Assembly (NCBI GenBank): GCA_018693105.1
Contig: JABHLN010000007.1
Location: forward strand, 1-59,274
Source: Desulfobacterales bacterium
GTDB lineage: Bacteria; Desulfobacterota; Desulfobacteria; Desulfobacterales; SURF-7
Direction: 5' to 3'
DNA length: 59,274 bases
Below the pieces are notes generated by a model, which did not search any database, was not told the DNA's origin, and saw only the letters and a list, made by a program, of their open reading frames with translations. How positions within the stretch are numbered: the stretch's first letter is position 1; every line of letters starts with the position of its first letter. Positions 37,271 to 45,497 of the stretch are shown here, piece after piece. The position numbers were made by a program, and so were the translations under genes.

Positions 37271-38104
37271 ATGCTTAAAATAAAAACTGAATATGAAAAG
37301 GTGTTTCCAAATATCGTAAACTATACACGAGATTACCTTATAAAAAATAAAAATCTTAGATCACTTATCATAGGGATTTCAGGCGGTATTGACAGTGCTG
37401 TTATCTGTGCACTTACTTCTGAAGTACTCAAAGAAATTCCGAATGTAAAACTTATCGGTCGAACGATTCCCATTGAAACAAACACCGAGCATGAAATACT
37501 CAGGGCAAAAATGATAGGGGAAAACTTCTGTCATCATTTTGAAGTAAAAGATCTTACAAGTACATATCGGGATATTTATAACAACCTGGTCACAGATCCT
37601 GAGAGAATGAACAACTTGTCGAATGAAGAAAAAATTAGAAAAGGAAACATCAAGGCAAGGACAAGAATGATCTACCTTTTCGACCTTGCTCATTATAATA
37701 AGGGCATGGTTATGTCCACAGACAACTATACTGAACTACTTCTCGGCTTCTGGACACTTCACGGAGATGTTGGTAATTTCGGCATGATCCAGTATCTATG
37801 GAAGACTGAGGTCTATGGTCTTGCCGGTTATCTTGTTGAAAAATACAAAAATGAAAATAACAATAAAAAGGCTGACGCCCTTAAACTATGTATAGATGCC
37901 GTACCTACTGACGGTCTTGGCATTACAACAAGCGATTTTGATCAGATAGGAGTTACAGAATATGAAACAGCTGATATGATTCTGATTGATTATCTTAAGG
38001 GGGATGAGGCAAAGAAAAATCATCCTACAATAGAAAGACATGTAAAATCAGAATTTAAAAGAGTTGATCCTAAAAATATTCCAAGGAAGGTTTTATTTAA
38101 GTAG
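37271..38104 (+). CDS. nadE: Ammonia-dependent NAD+ synthetase
   Basis: Last step of NAD synthesis, amidating nicotinate adenine dinucleotide. The 277-residue protein has the PP-loop GISGGIDSAVICAL near residue 38, RTRMIYLFDLAHYNKGMVM, STDNYTELLLGFWTLHGDVG near residue 150, and VPTDGLGITTSDFDQIG near residue 213. There is no glutaminase domain, so free ammonia is the donor. It lies alone on the plus strand, converging with trpA. Confidence 0.93.
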   Translation: MLKIKTEYEKVFPNIVNYTRDYLIKNKNLRSLIIGISGGIDSAVICALTSEVLKEIPNVKLIGRTIPIETNTEHEILRAKMIGENFCHHFEVKDLTSTYRDIYNNLVTDPERMNNLSNEEKIRKGNIKARTRMIYLFDLAHYNKGMVMSTDNYTELLLGFWTLHGDVGNFGMIQYLWKTEVYGLAGYLVEKYKNENNNKKADALKLCIDAVPTDGLGITTSDFDQIGVTEYETADMILIDYLKGDEAKKNHPTIERHVKSEFKRVDPKNIPRKVLFK

Positions 38105-38184
38105 GCATATATAAAAGGCTTCCTGACTTGATATATTTTAAATCGCGTAAAGAGGCCTTAAAGAGACTATAGTGTTATTCACTT

Positions 38185-38952
38185 TCAACTGATTCCAAGA
38201 CTTTTAATAAAATCACCTACCACACCGACACCATCAGAATCTATAAGACGAATCGTCTCAGAACCTATAACTGCAATATCCGCTTTTCCTTTCAGGAAAT
38301 CAATATCACCTTTGTTTTTTACCCCAAAACCCAGGGCAAGGGGCAAATCTGTGGCCTTCCTACACTGGGAAAGATAGTCGTCAAGCTGATTTGAAAATTG
38401 AGTTTCAGCTCCTGTAACTCCTTTTCTTGCCACACAGTAAATAAGGCCTTTCCCATATGATGCAAGATATTTCATACGTTCATACGGAGTTGTTGGAGAA
38501 AAAATATATATTGGAGATAGATTATATTTCTGCATTGCATTTATATAATCCTCTCCTTCTTCAGGGGGAAGATCGGGAACAATTGCACCCTTTATTCCTA
38601 TATTACTCATTTCTTCGGCAAAACCCTCCACGCCGTATTTATAAAGAATATTGTAATAACTCATGAAAAGGAACGGAATATCAAAATTCTTTATTACCTC
38701 CCCGGAAAATTCAAGGCATTTTTTAACAGTAGAGCCTTTGGACAACGACTTTTGGTTTGCATGAAGAATAACAGCCCCGTCAGCCATGGGCTCTGAAAAC
38801 GGTATCTGAAGTTCCATAAGGTCAACCCCGGCATTGACCATTGCTTCAATTATTCTGAATGAATCTTCAAAACTTGGATATCCTAAAACGATATGTGTCA
38901 TTAAAAGAATCTCTTTCTCTTTCAAGCGATTCCGAATGTATGATTCAAGCAT
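38185..38952 (-). CDS. trpA: Tryptophan synthase alpha chain
   Basis: Cleaves indole-3-glycerol phosphate to indole. The catalytic glutamate sits in LMELQIPFSEPMADG near residue 45, with the second acidic residue in ADG. The usual FSDP.ADGP reads FSEPMADGA here, so the protein is diverged but complete (255 residues). Start ATG 38952 is chosen because GGAGGAG lies five bases upstream; a longer frame to 39009 lies inside trpB. The ATG overlaps the trpB stop by eight bases (ATGCTTGA). Confidence 0.92.
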   Translation of the reverse strand: MLESYIRNRLKEKEILLMTHIVLGYPSFEDSFRIIEAMVNAGVDLMELQIPFSEPMADGAVILHANQKSLSKGSTVKKCLEFSGEVIKNFDIPFLFMSYYNILYKYGVEGFAEEMSNIGIKGAIVPDLPPEEGEDYINAMQKYNLSPIYIFSPTTPYERMKYLASYGKGLIYCVARKGVTGAETQFSNQLDDYLSQCRKATDLPLALGFGVKNKGDIDFLKGKADIAVIGSETIRLIDSDGVGVVGDFIKSLGIS

Positions 38953-40171
38953 GATACTCCTCCGCTTTTTCAATAATAAATTCCTTCCATTTTGGATCTT
39001 CAAAAGCATCAGCTACAGTAAATATATCCTTGTCGCCTCTCCCTGACTGATTAATTATAATAATATCATCTATGGATAATTTCGGAGCTTCTTTAAAGGC
39101 CTGTACAAACGCATGTGCTGATTCAAGGGCTGGAATAAGGCCCTCTTTTTTTATCGAAAGTGAAAGCGCTTCAACTACCTCACTGTCGGTAGCCGATTCA
39201 AAACGAACACGACCTGACTCATTTAAATTTGCAAGTATAGGCGATACTCCCACATAATCAAGACCTGCTGCAACACTATGGGTTTCTTTCATCTGACCGT
39301 CATCATCCTGAAGAAAATAGGTCTTGTATCCCTGGGCTACTCCTATGCTTGCATCATCAGAAGAGAGCCTTGAAGCATGCATGCCTGTATCAAGGCCTTT
39401 TCCCCCAGCTTCAACTCCGACAAGTTCCACATCATCATCAATAAAGCCGCTGAATATCCCCAGAGCATTTGACCCCCCACCAACACAAGCATATACACGG
39501 GATGGCAGCTTCCCTTCGATTTCAAGGACCTGTTTCCGGGCCTCTTTCCCGATTATAGACTGGAAATATGATACCATTTCAGGAAATGGATGGGGTCCGC
39601 AAGCAGTTCCCAGCACATAATGAGTATTATCCATATTTGTCACCCAGTCCCTGAAAGCTTCATTTATTGCATCTTTTAATATACGGGACCCTTCGGTAAC
39701 GGGGATAACTTCAGCACCAAGTCTTTCCATCCAGAAAACATTCGGACGTTGACGTCTGACATCAACCTCTCCCATATATATTGTGCATTCAAAACCGAAT
39801 TTTGCTGCCATGGTCGCGGTTGCAACACCATGCTGTCCCGCCCCTGTTTCGGCAATCACACGTTTTTTACCCATCCTTTTTACAAGAAGTCCCTGCCCCA
39901 TTACATTGTTGGCTTTATGGGCTCCGGTGTGGTTTAGATCTTCACGCTTGACATAAATTTTGCTTCCGTCAAAATACCGGGTGAGATTCTCGGCAAAGGT
40001 AAGCGGTGTAGGTCTACAGGAATAATTTGACATAACATCTGAGTATTCCTGCCAGAAACCAGGGTCCTTTTTTGCTTTACGGAATTCGACTTCCAGCTCA
40101 TCAAAGGTTGATACAAGGATCTCAGGAATATAGGCACCACCGAACTCTTCATAGTATCCCCTCTTAATCAT
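38945..40171 (-). CDS. trpB: Tryptophan synthase beta chain
   Basis: Pyridoxal-phosphate enzyme joining indole and serine. The 408-residue protein has YYEEFGGAYIPEIL at the start, the cofactor lysine in NHTGAHKANNVMGQ near residue 85, ETGAGQHGVATATMAA near residue 108, GSNALGIF near residue 232 and NQSGRGDKD near the end, as in the TrpB1 class. AGGAGG is eight bases before ATG 40171; a TTG one codon upstream is possible. The start overlaps the stop of the GntR gene by eight bases (ATGATTAA). Confidence 0.96.
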   Translation of the reverse strand: MIKRGYYEEFGGAYIPEILVSTFDELEVEFRKAKKDPGFWQEYSDVMSNYSCRPTPLTFAENLTRYFDGSKIYVKREDLNHTGAHKANNVMGQGLLVKRMGKKRVIAETGAGQHGVATATMAAKFGFECTIYMGEVDVRRQRPNVFWMERLGAEVIPVTEGSRILKDAINEAFRDWVTNMDNTHYVLGTACGPHPFPEMVSYFQSIIGKEARKQVLEIEGKLPSRVYACVGGGSNALGIFSGFIDDDVELVGVEAGGKGLDTGMHASRLSSDDASIGVAQGYKTYFLQDDDGQMKETHSVAAGLDYVGVSPILANLNESGRVRFESATDSEVVEALSLSIKKEGLIPALESAHAFVQAFKEAPKLSIDDIIIINQSGRGDKDIFTVADAFEDPKWKEFIIEKAEEYHA

Positions 40172-40895
40172 CAAAAATACCTCCTATCGTTTGAGAAAAA
40201 ACAAACCGGTCTGTTCTGCAAAAAAGCTCGGAATAGATAGCCCCTTCAGCCTGTTCAAAGTTTAGAATACGTTTAACCACAAGAATAGACGTATCCTTTG
40301 AAACATCAAGATAACCGGCCCTGTTTTCAGATAAATGACCAATTCTGAAATTCTGTTTACCGTCTATGGGACGCATATAATATTTTTCTTTCACAACCCG
40401 TGAAAGAGATCTATCCTCCATATTAATATTATGAATTCCTGAAAAAAGAACCGGGTGAAGATATATATCTTCAAGAAGTGCAGGCTTTTTATTAACTGTG
40501 CTTAAGCGTGAAAGAAAGAACGCTTCTTTGTTAGAAAAGGGGTTCTCTATGTCATTGCCAACCTTTTTAAGAGCAATTTTTTGAAGAATTTTTGTTTTAA
40601 CTGATATTCCCTTTTTTTTAAACGATGTTATCGTTCCCGCCAGAGAAAAAAGATCAACCTCTTTCTTTTCTTCCGTCACAAAAGTACCGGCACCTCTTTT
40701 GCGAACAAGCATCCTCCTGCGAACAAGCAAATCGGTTGCCTGTCTGGCGGTGGGTCTTCCTATGGCGTATTCAGAGGCCAGGCTGTGTTCTGAAGGGATT
40801 CTATATCCAGGAGGATATTTACCTGAACGTATTTTCTCCAGAATAATATCAGCAAGCTGATGGTACAGTGGAATTGGTGACTGTGAATTAAGCAT
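40164..40895 (-). CDS. GntR-family (HutC/UTRA) transcriptional regulator
   Basis: A 243-residue regulator with an N-terminal winged helix (SPIPLYHQLADIILEKI, YRIPSEHSLASEYAIGRPTAR, RRMLVRKRGAGTFV) and a C-terminal UTRA ligand-binding domain (from about residue 90), typical of the HutC subfamily. The ATG at 40895 begins the family N-terminus; a GTG at 40937 would add 14 residues inside the operator region. Its stop overlaps the trpB start, so it is the first gene of a GntR-trpB-trpA operon and probably controls it. Its ligand is unknown. Confidence 0.87.
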   Translation of the reverse strand: MLNSQSPIPLYHQLADIILEKIRSGKYPPGYRIPSEHSLASEYAIGRPTARQATDLLVRRRMLVRKRGAGTFVTEEKKEVDLFSLAGTITSFKKKGISVKTKILQKIALKKVGNDIENPFSNKEAFFLSRLSTVNKKPALLEDIYLHPVLFSGIHNINMEDRSLSRVVKEKYYMRPIDGKQNFRIGHLSENRAGYLDVSKDTSILVVKRILNFEQAEGAIYSELFCRTDRFVFSQTIGGIFDD

Positions 40896-40938
40896 AACTT
40901 TTTTAGTTCCATTATTTGTTTTTTTGATAAAATGCACG

Positions 40939-40966
40939 ATATTTGTAAAGTTGTCAAGACAAATAT
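40939..40966. promoter_or_regulatory. Candidate operator of the GntR-trpBA operon
   Basis: ATATTTGT (40939-40946) and ACAAATAT (40959-40966) form a perfect inverted repeat with a 12-base spacer. Nested at 40951-40962 is TTGTC-AA-GACAA. The inner arm also contains TTGACA on the minus strand, a possible -35 box. The site is 44-71 bases upstream of the regulator's ATG, a normal place for autoregulation. Confidence 0.6.
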
Positions 40967-41006
40967 CTCTTTATACAACCTGTCTTTTAATATTTTATAG
41001 TTTACG

Positions 41007-41035
41007 TTGACATATTACCTGTTTTAGTGTAAAAA
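41007..41035 (+). promoter_or_regulatory. Candidate promoter for the gene at 41173
   Basis: TTGACA (41007-41012), a 17-base spacer and TAAAAA (41030-41035) preceded by GTG. It points away from the GntR operon towards the small gene at 41173. Confidence 0.4.
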
Positions 41036-41172
41036 TCTAATCTCAAAACTACAAAATATTGTATTGAGGTATTAAAACACCCACAACATATTGTATTTGC
41101 ATAACTAAATTGCATATATCATTATTTGTGTTAAATATTTCAATGTTTTTATTTTTTACGGAAGGTAATTTC

Positions 41173-41529
41173 ATGGTTTCTTTAAAAACTGATACAGAAA
41201 ACAATATACCACTCGATATGAATCAGGTTAAGAAGATTTTAATCAATAGGCTTGAAAATAAAGGCGTTGAGTTGAGCCTTATACCAGGCTTTATACGAAG
41301 CCTGGCGAATTCATTCATGTTTAACCCGCAGATGAATCTTTCACAGGTAAATAAAAGGCTGAATTACATGGGCTGGGAAAATTTTGAAATTGATTACCAT
41401 ACTCTTCAGCTTGCAATATCTTTTTTTGAAACCGAAGGTATTGAAAAACTTGAATACAAATCCCCCCTGTGGTTTGAGAATAGCTTCAAACCTGTTCACA
41501 ATACATCCATTGAAAGTGTATTGGTTTAA
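41173..41529 (+). CDS. Hypothetical protein, 118 residues
   Basis: I do not recognise this protein. It is soluble, mixed in charge, without cysteines, signal peptide or membrane segment. A predicted helical first half (residues 15-45) is followed by NLSQVNKRLNYMGWENFEIDYHT-like sequence. GGAAGG lies seven bases before ATG 41173; an in-frame ATG at 41110 would add a hydrophobic leader but has no ribosome site. Its TAA stop touches the stop of the convergent metallophosphoesterase gene with no base between. Confidence 0.7.
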   Translation: MVSLKTDTENNIPLDMNQVKKILINRLENKGVELSLIPGFIRSLANSFMFNPQMNLSQVNKRLNYMGWENFEIDYHTLQLAISFFETEGIEKLEYKSPLWFENSFKPVHNTSIESVLV

Positions 41530-42690
41530 TCATCCGTTAAAAACAACATTGATACTCACAATTTCAGGCCTGCTTCCTACCCTTATAGGCGGCCCCCAGG
41601 TGCCAAAACCGTTTGATACATAAAAATGAGTATTTTCTATCTTTTTATATCCCCTTCCAATTTCGAAAATTTTATCTGTTATATAATTTAACGGCCATAT
41701 CTGCCCGTTATGAGTATGCCCGGATAGTTGAAGGTCTACACCATTTTTTACTGCATTACTTAACTCATATGGCTGGTGATCAAGCATAATAACCGGATAG
41801 CTTTTATCAATATCCACCATAATTTTATTCAAAGATTTTCTTTCTTTATTCATCATATACTTACTACTTATGTCTTCTCTTCCAACAATATAAAATGAAT
41901 TGTCAATTTTTACTTTGGAATCCCTAATGACTATTATATTATGTTCATTAAGATATTTATCTGCAGCATCAACACCGCCAATGTATTCATGATTACCTGT
42001 AACGGCATATGTTCCGTATTTTGATTTAATATTCTTTAATATATCTCCGAGATTATTGACAATTACCGGAGTTATATCCTCATCAACTATATCTCCTGCG
42101 AAAAGCACAATATCAGGATTAAGCTTGTTTATACTATCAACAAGTCTGGTTAACCTCGAATTACTGATTATAGTTCCCAGATGAATGTCACTAACCATTA
42201 CAACATTTAATGATTTTAAAGAATTTACTTTTTTTTCTATTATAATGTTCAGATTTGTGAGCACTGGATTTATGGAATTAATATAACCTGCAATATTTAT
42301 TGATATGGCAATTATAATTAAAAAAAAAGCTGTTACCTGTTTTGTTTTTTCATAATTTACATTTATTTTTTCCGGGAAAAATTGCAGATAAGCATTTCCA
42401 AATCTTAATAAATCTAAAATCGCAAGTTCAAGAAAAAGATAAAACATCATTCCAAGCCAGATTGAACCTATCCATATAAGTACTTCACTGGCAGAGCAGA
42501 TAATAAATTTTTCAAGGACTCTACCGGCAATATATGAAAATGTGAATACCAGCATCATTATTATATATGAATATCTAATAATGGAAATATCAGGTATTGA
42601 TTGAAGCCCCCTGATAAAAATATAATAATTTACTCCACCATATATTGCCATGGCAGAAATAAGAAAACACAAAAAATAAAAAATTCTCAT
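41530..42690 (-). CDS. Membrane-anchored metallophosphoesterase (YaeI-like)
   Basis: A 386-residue protein with four or five hydrophobic segments in residues 1-145 and a calcineurin-like phosphoesterase domain from about residue 160: VSDIHLGTI, FAGDIVDED, VTGNHEYIGG, and SGHTHNGQIWP, which together form the two-metal site. Its relatives in this fold include YaeI and UDP-2,3-diacylglucosamine hydrolase-type enzymes, and a membrane lipid or phosphoester substrate is an inference. It converges stop-to-stop with the gene at 41173. A repeat fragment lies just upstream. Confidence 0.88.
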   Translation of the reverse strand: MRIFYFLCFLISAMAIYGGVNYYIFIRGLQSIPDISIIRYSYIIMMLVFTFSYIAGRVLEKFIICSASEVLIWIGSIWLGMMFYLFLELAILDLLRFGNAYLQFFPEKINVNYEKTKQVTAFFLIIIAISINIAGYINSINPVLTNLNIIIEKKVNSLKSLNVVMVSDIHLGTIISNSRLTRLVDSINKLNPDIVLFAGDIVDEDITPVIVNNLGDILKNIKSKYGTYAVTGNHEYIGGVDAADKYLNEHNIIVIRDSKVKIDNSFYIVGREDISSKYMMNKERKSLNKIMVDIDKSYPVIMLDHQPYELSNAVKNGVDLQLSGHTHNGQIWPLNYITDKIFEIGRGYKKIENTHFYVSNGFGTWGPPIRVGSRPEIVSINVVFNG

Positions 42691-42696
42691 ATCTAT

Positions 42697-42735
42697 TCCT
42701 GATGAATTCGTAGAAATTATAATCGATGGCTAAGT
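42697..42735. repeat. Fragment of a family A element
   Basis: TGATGAATTCGTAGAAATTA followed by CGATGGCTAAGTA is the outer right end of family A read inwards and then cut off. It lies directly upstream of the metallophosphoesterase start. Confidence 0.55.
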
Positions 42736-42810
42736 AGTGCCCATCCCCTTTTGTATGTATATTTAAATTATCCTGCATTTCAATACAAATAAAATTTAAG
42801 GATAAATTAT

Positions 42811-43182
42811 ATGGCTAAATATAAAACGATAAATAAGACATTGCCTTTACCGCGACTATCTTTTAAAATGAATATAAAAATCATACCGATGCTAAAAACA
42901 TACAAACGCATGATAAAGTATATGAAACAAAACGTTGAAAAAACGGTAGGAGAGAATGACGCTTTCATAAGACTCATCCAGATTGCTCAGGAGGATAAGG
43001 AAATAAGGGAACAGCTTATTAAAATACTTTCCCTGAATTCATTTAACAGGAAATCAGCTTTAAATACTTTTATTGAGCACATGCTATTGAAAAAAGCTCC
43101 GAAGGAATTTGTTGAAGCTGTTTCATCACTTCTTGATGAAAATGTTGCAAAAAAAACGCTGGAAATTCTTTATAAATATTAA
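42811..43182 (+). CDS. Hypothetical protein, 123 residues
   Basis: Unrecognised. The N-terminal 45 residues are very basic (many Lys, no acidic residues until about residue 44). The rest is helical and mixed in charge (AQEDKEIREQLIKILSL, FVEAVSSLLDENVAKKTLEIL), which suggests a small helical adaptor or nucleic-acid-binding protein, but that is only composition. AAGGAT precedes the ATG at a good distance, supporting a real gene. No membrane segment or cysteine is seen. Confidence 0.62.
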   Translation: MAKYKTINKTLPLPRLSFKMNIKIIPMLKTYKRMIKYMKQNVEKTVGENDAFIRLIQIAQEDKEIREQLIKILSLNSFNRKSALNTFIEHMLLKKAPKEFVEAVSSLLDENVAKKTLEILYKY

Positions 43183-43282
43183 GATCTTTACCCCGGCATT
43201 ATCTTTTTAAAATAACTTAATATAACATTTATTTGACTTTAATCATTATATAGCAAAAATCATTCAGGAAAAATTGATCTTT

Positions 43283-43516
43283 ATGAATGACAAAAAAAAA
43301 TTTATAAAAATAATAATACTCGATAATATAATTGAAGCGCAAATTATTGGTTCTATACTTGAAGAAAGGGGTATCCCCCATCAAATCAAGTCTTATCATG
43401 ATACCGCTTATGACGGCCTGTTTCAGTTACAAAAAGGATGGGGGGTCATATATGCACAGGAAACTAACAAATCTGAAATAATCGAGACTATTAATATCAT
43501 ACGCTCAGATCAATAA
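43283..43516 (+). CDS. DUF2007-like small protein
   Basis: A 77-residue protein resembling the DUF2007 family: IIEAQIIGSILEERGIPHQI near residue 16, followed by GLFQLQKGWGVIYAQE. Members are often annotated as putative signal-transducing proteins with no tested function. ATG 43283 is preferred over TTG 43274. It follows the basic hypothetical protein by about 100 bases. Confidence 0.68.
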   Translation: MNDKKKFIKIIILDNIIEAQIIGSILEERGIPHQIKSYHDTAYDGLFQLQKGWGVIYAQETNKSEIIETINIIRSDQ

Positions 43517-43703
43517 GCTTTCCACTCCGACTGATTAATATACTTTTAAACCCTATCTCAGAAAGCACCTTACATCCGAAGGACGTTTTATACTCCGATT
43601 CAAAAAACTCAAATGCTGTCTGTATACTGTATTTTCTAATAGGCATGTGTCTTAACTTCAAACCCAATCTCCATTTATAAGATTGGTTGTGAAGATAATA
43701 ATA

Positions 43704-43817
43704 TATTAAACTCGCAAAAAGTCATACTACAGACGACTTTGTATAATATTCAAGATCAAGGCGCGCAAATCATGAACAATGCAGCGCAGCACATATATTG
43801 AACTTTTTTACGAAGCG
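43704..43817. repeat. Degenerate family B element
   Basis: Starts TTAAACTCGCAAAAAGTC, contains ATATTCAAGATCAAGGCGCG and GCAGCGCAGCACATATATTG, and ends CTTTTTTACGAAGCG. Its centre is reduced. It directly abuts the family A copy at 43818, making a tandem pair. Confidence 0.75.
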
Positions 43818-43985
43818 TCAACCTTGATCAACTCGTAAAAAATATACTGGATGGCTAAGTAAAAATCTTCATATACAAGGCATAGCAATTGATCAGGAGT
43901 GAAGGCATACATGTAGTATGTCGAACTTCTGATTAATTGCTATAACGCAGTAGATGGAGACTTTTTACGACGCCATCAACCTTGA
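43818..43985. repeat. Family A element with a perfect 10-base target-site duplication
   Basis: TCAACCTTGA occurs at 43818-43827 and 43976-43985, bracketing a 148-bp element from TCAACTCGTAAAAA to CTTTTTACGACGCCA. Inner arms GCAATTGATCAG and CTGATTAATTGC pair with one G-U around GGCATACATGTAGTATGT. With the neighbouring family B copy it fills the gene-free gap 43517-44108. Confidence 0.88.
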
Positions 43986-44108
43986 CATTAAAAGTTTCTG
44001 TTGAGATACTCTGCCCTGCCGAATTAAAAATAATATAATAATACTCTTTTGATTAACCCCTTTCGTTTAGAATTAGAAAGGAACTGAGAATACTAAACCG
44101 GAGATAAA

Positions 44109-44642
44109 ATGATATACAAACTTGGAAATCGTAAAGTTGAAATTCGTGGTAAAGATTATTTTATTGCTGAAAATGCAATAGTTATAGGATCTGTAATAAT
44201 TGAAAATAATGTGAGCATCTGGTTTAATGCTGTTGTTCGTGCAGACTTTGATTTAATACGCATTGGTGAAAATTCCAATATCCAGGACGGATCAATTCTC
44301 CATACAGACCCGGGTAATAAATTGACTATAGGACAGAACGTTACAATAGGTCACAAAGTAACGCTCCACGGTTGTGAAATAGGAGATTATAGTCTGATAG
44401 GAATGGATTCAGTTATCCTAAACGGAGCCCGAATAGGCAAATATTGTATGCTGGGAGCCAATACACTTATAACAGAAGGTCAGGAAATACCCGACAGATC
44501 CGTAGTTATGGGTTCGCCTGGTAAAGTTATAAAGGAAATATCTGAAGAGACTAAATTGATACTTGAGCTTTCCTCTCAGGTTTATGTTGATAGCTTCAAA
44601 CAATATAACAAGGATCTCGTCAAAGATTACATAGTCAAATAA
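44109..44642 (+). CDS. Gamma-carbonic-anhydrase-like hexapeptide-repeat protein
   Basis: A 177-residue left-handed beta-helix protein of the YrdA/PaaY/gamma-carbonic anhydrase family. Hexapeptide repeats run through residues 15-140 (NVSIWFNAVVRADFDLIRIG and following). Candidate zinc-ligand histidines are in GSILHTDPG near residue 62 and TIGHKVTLHG near residue 82. Carbonic anhydrase activity is not certain; many relatives are acyl-transferase-like or of unknown role. It lies downstream of two palindromic elements. Confidence 0.88.
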   Translation: MIYKLGNRKVEIRGKDYFIAENAIVIGSVIIENNVSIWFNAVVRADFDLIRIGENSNIQDGSILHTDPGNKLTIGQNVTIGHKVTLHGCEIGDYSLIGMDSVILNGARIGKYCMLGANTLITEGQEIPDRSVVMGSPGKVIKEISEETKLILELSSQVYVDSFKQYNKDLVKDYIVK

Positions 44643-44903
44643 GAAGAATATATAAATAATATAGCCTCTTCTTTAATTAAGAAGGTTTCTTTGTAAAATT
44701 GCTAACAGGTGGAACCCCTTTTTAATAATTTAACACCGTGACAACACCAAAATAAATATAAATTAAACAGACAGTGACAAAAGAAACACTTTTTGCTACA
44801 ATAAACTTACATTTAAATTTCATTTCTTTCAGAGCATTTATTTTCCTCGGAAGTTCAATTCGGATTTGTCACAACAATTTTTTTATGATGAAAGGAGGCC
44901 ATT

Positions 44904-45218
44904 ATGCTGGTTAAAGTTTTCATTAAAAGAAATGTCAAGAAAGGCAATTCAATTGAAATTTTCAAACGACTGAGAAAAATCCGGTCAGAAGCAATGAAAC
45001 AGGAAGGCTATGTTTCCGGAGAAACAATGGTTGATCCTGACGATCCTCGCAAAGTTCTTGTTATCAGTACCTGGGAGAGTGCCGGGGACTGGAATCGCTG
45101 GAAACATAATACTGAAAGAGTATCCCTTAATGACGCTTTACATGAATGCCTTGAAGGGCCTGTAGAATACGAAACATATGTTTACAGTAAATACTATTTA
45201 AAGGTGTCTTCTGAATAG
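44904..45218 (+). CDS. ABM-domain (antibiotic biosynthesis monooxygenase-like) protein
   Basis: A 104-residue single-domain protein with the ABM dimeric alpha/beta-barrel pattern: LVKVFIKRNVKKG at the start, a helix with FKRLRKIRSEAMKQEGYVSG, LVISTWESAGDWNRWKHN near residue 50, and EYETYVYSKY near the end. Relatives include haem-degrading and quinol monooxygenases and proteins of unknown function, so no reaction is assigned. AAAGGAGG lies seven bases before the ATG. Confidence 0.8.
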   Translation: MLVKVFIKRNVKKGNSIEIFKRLRKIRSEAMKQEGYVSGETMVDPDDPRKVLVISTWESAGDWNRWKHNTERVSLNDALHECLEGPVEYETYVYSKYYLKVSSE

Positions 45219-45332
45219 CCGAATTACTAACAATATAAAGAGGTGGTTATATATTCCAGTTCAAATTGGGAATCTCAAACTTTAAATGGTGAAAGAAATC
45301 CCCACCGTACGGTATTACTATAAGTTATACAT

Positions 45333-45366
45333 TGAGACCTTTGCATAATATTCATTCTTGTTCAAA
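45333..45366. repeat. Left half of a family D element
   Basis: GAGACCTTTGCATAATATTC, then TTGTTCAAA, matches the start of the 2095 element and stops where a family A element begins at 45369. No right half is seen downstream, so the family A copy probably replaced or displaced it. Confidence 0.65.
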
Positions 45367-45368
45367 TT

Positions 45369-45497
45369 TGATGGCGTCGTAAAAAGTCTCCATCTACTGC
45401 GTTATAGCGGTTGATCAGAAGTTCGACATACTACTTGTATGCCTTCACTCCTGATCAACCTCTATGCCTTGTATATGAAGATTTCTACTTAGCCATC
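45369..45497. repeat. Family A palindromic element
   Basis: Starts TGATGGCGTCGTAAAAAGTC and ends TACTTAGCCATC. Inner arms GGTTGATCAG and CTGATCAACC pair perfectly. It differs at only a few positions from the copy at 49563, 4.2 kb away, so the two are recent duplicates. The usual right terminus is missing, replaced by the segment at 45498. Confidence 0.85.

Noticed and set aside
38110-38165. Terminator between nadE and trpA
   Set aside because: AAGGCTTC and GAGGCCTT pair only with a G-U, the loop is over 30 bases and no T-run follows on either strand.
40895-40937. GTG start at 40937 for the GntR gene
   Set aside because: It lies immediately beside the candidate operator, and the family N-terminus begins at the ATG at 40895.
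44665-44692. Terminator after the carbonic-anhydrase-like gene
   Set aside because: The stem CTTCTT/AAGAAG is only six base pairs and the T-tract is interrupted; too weak to call.
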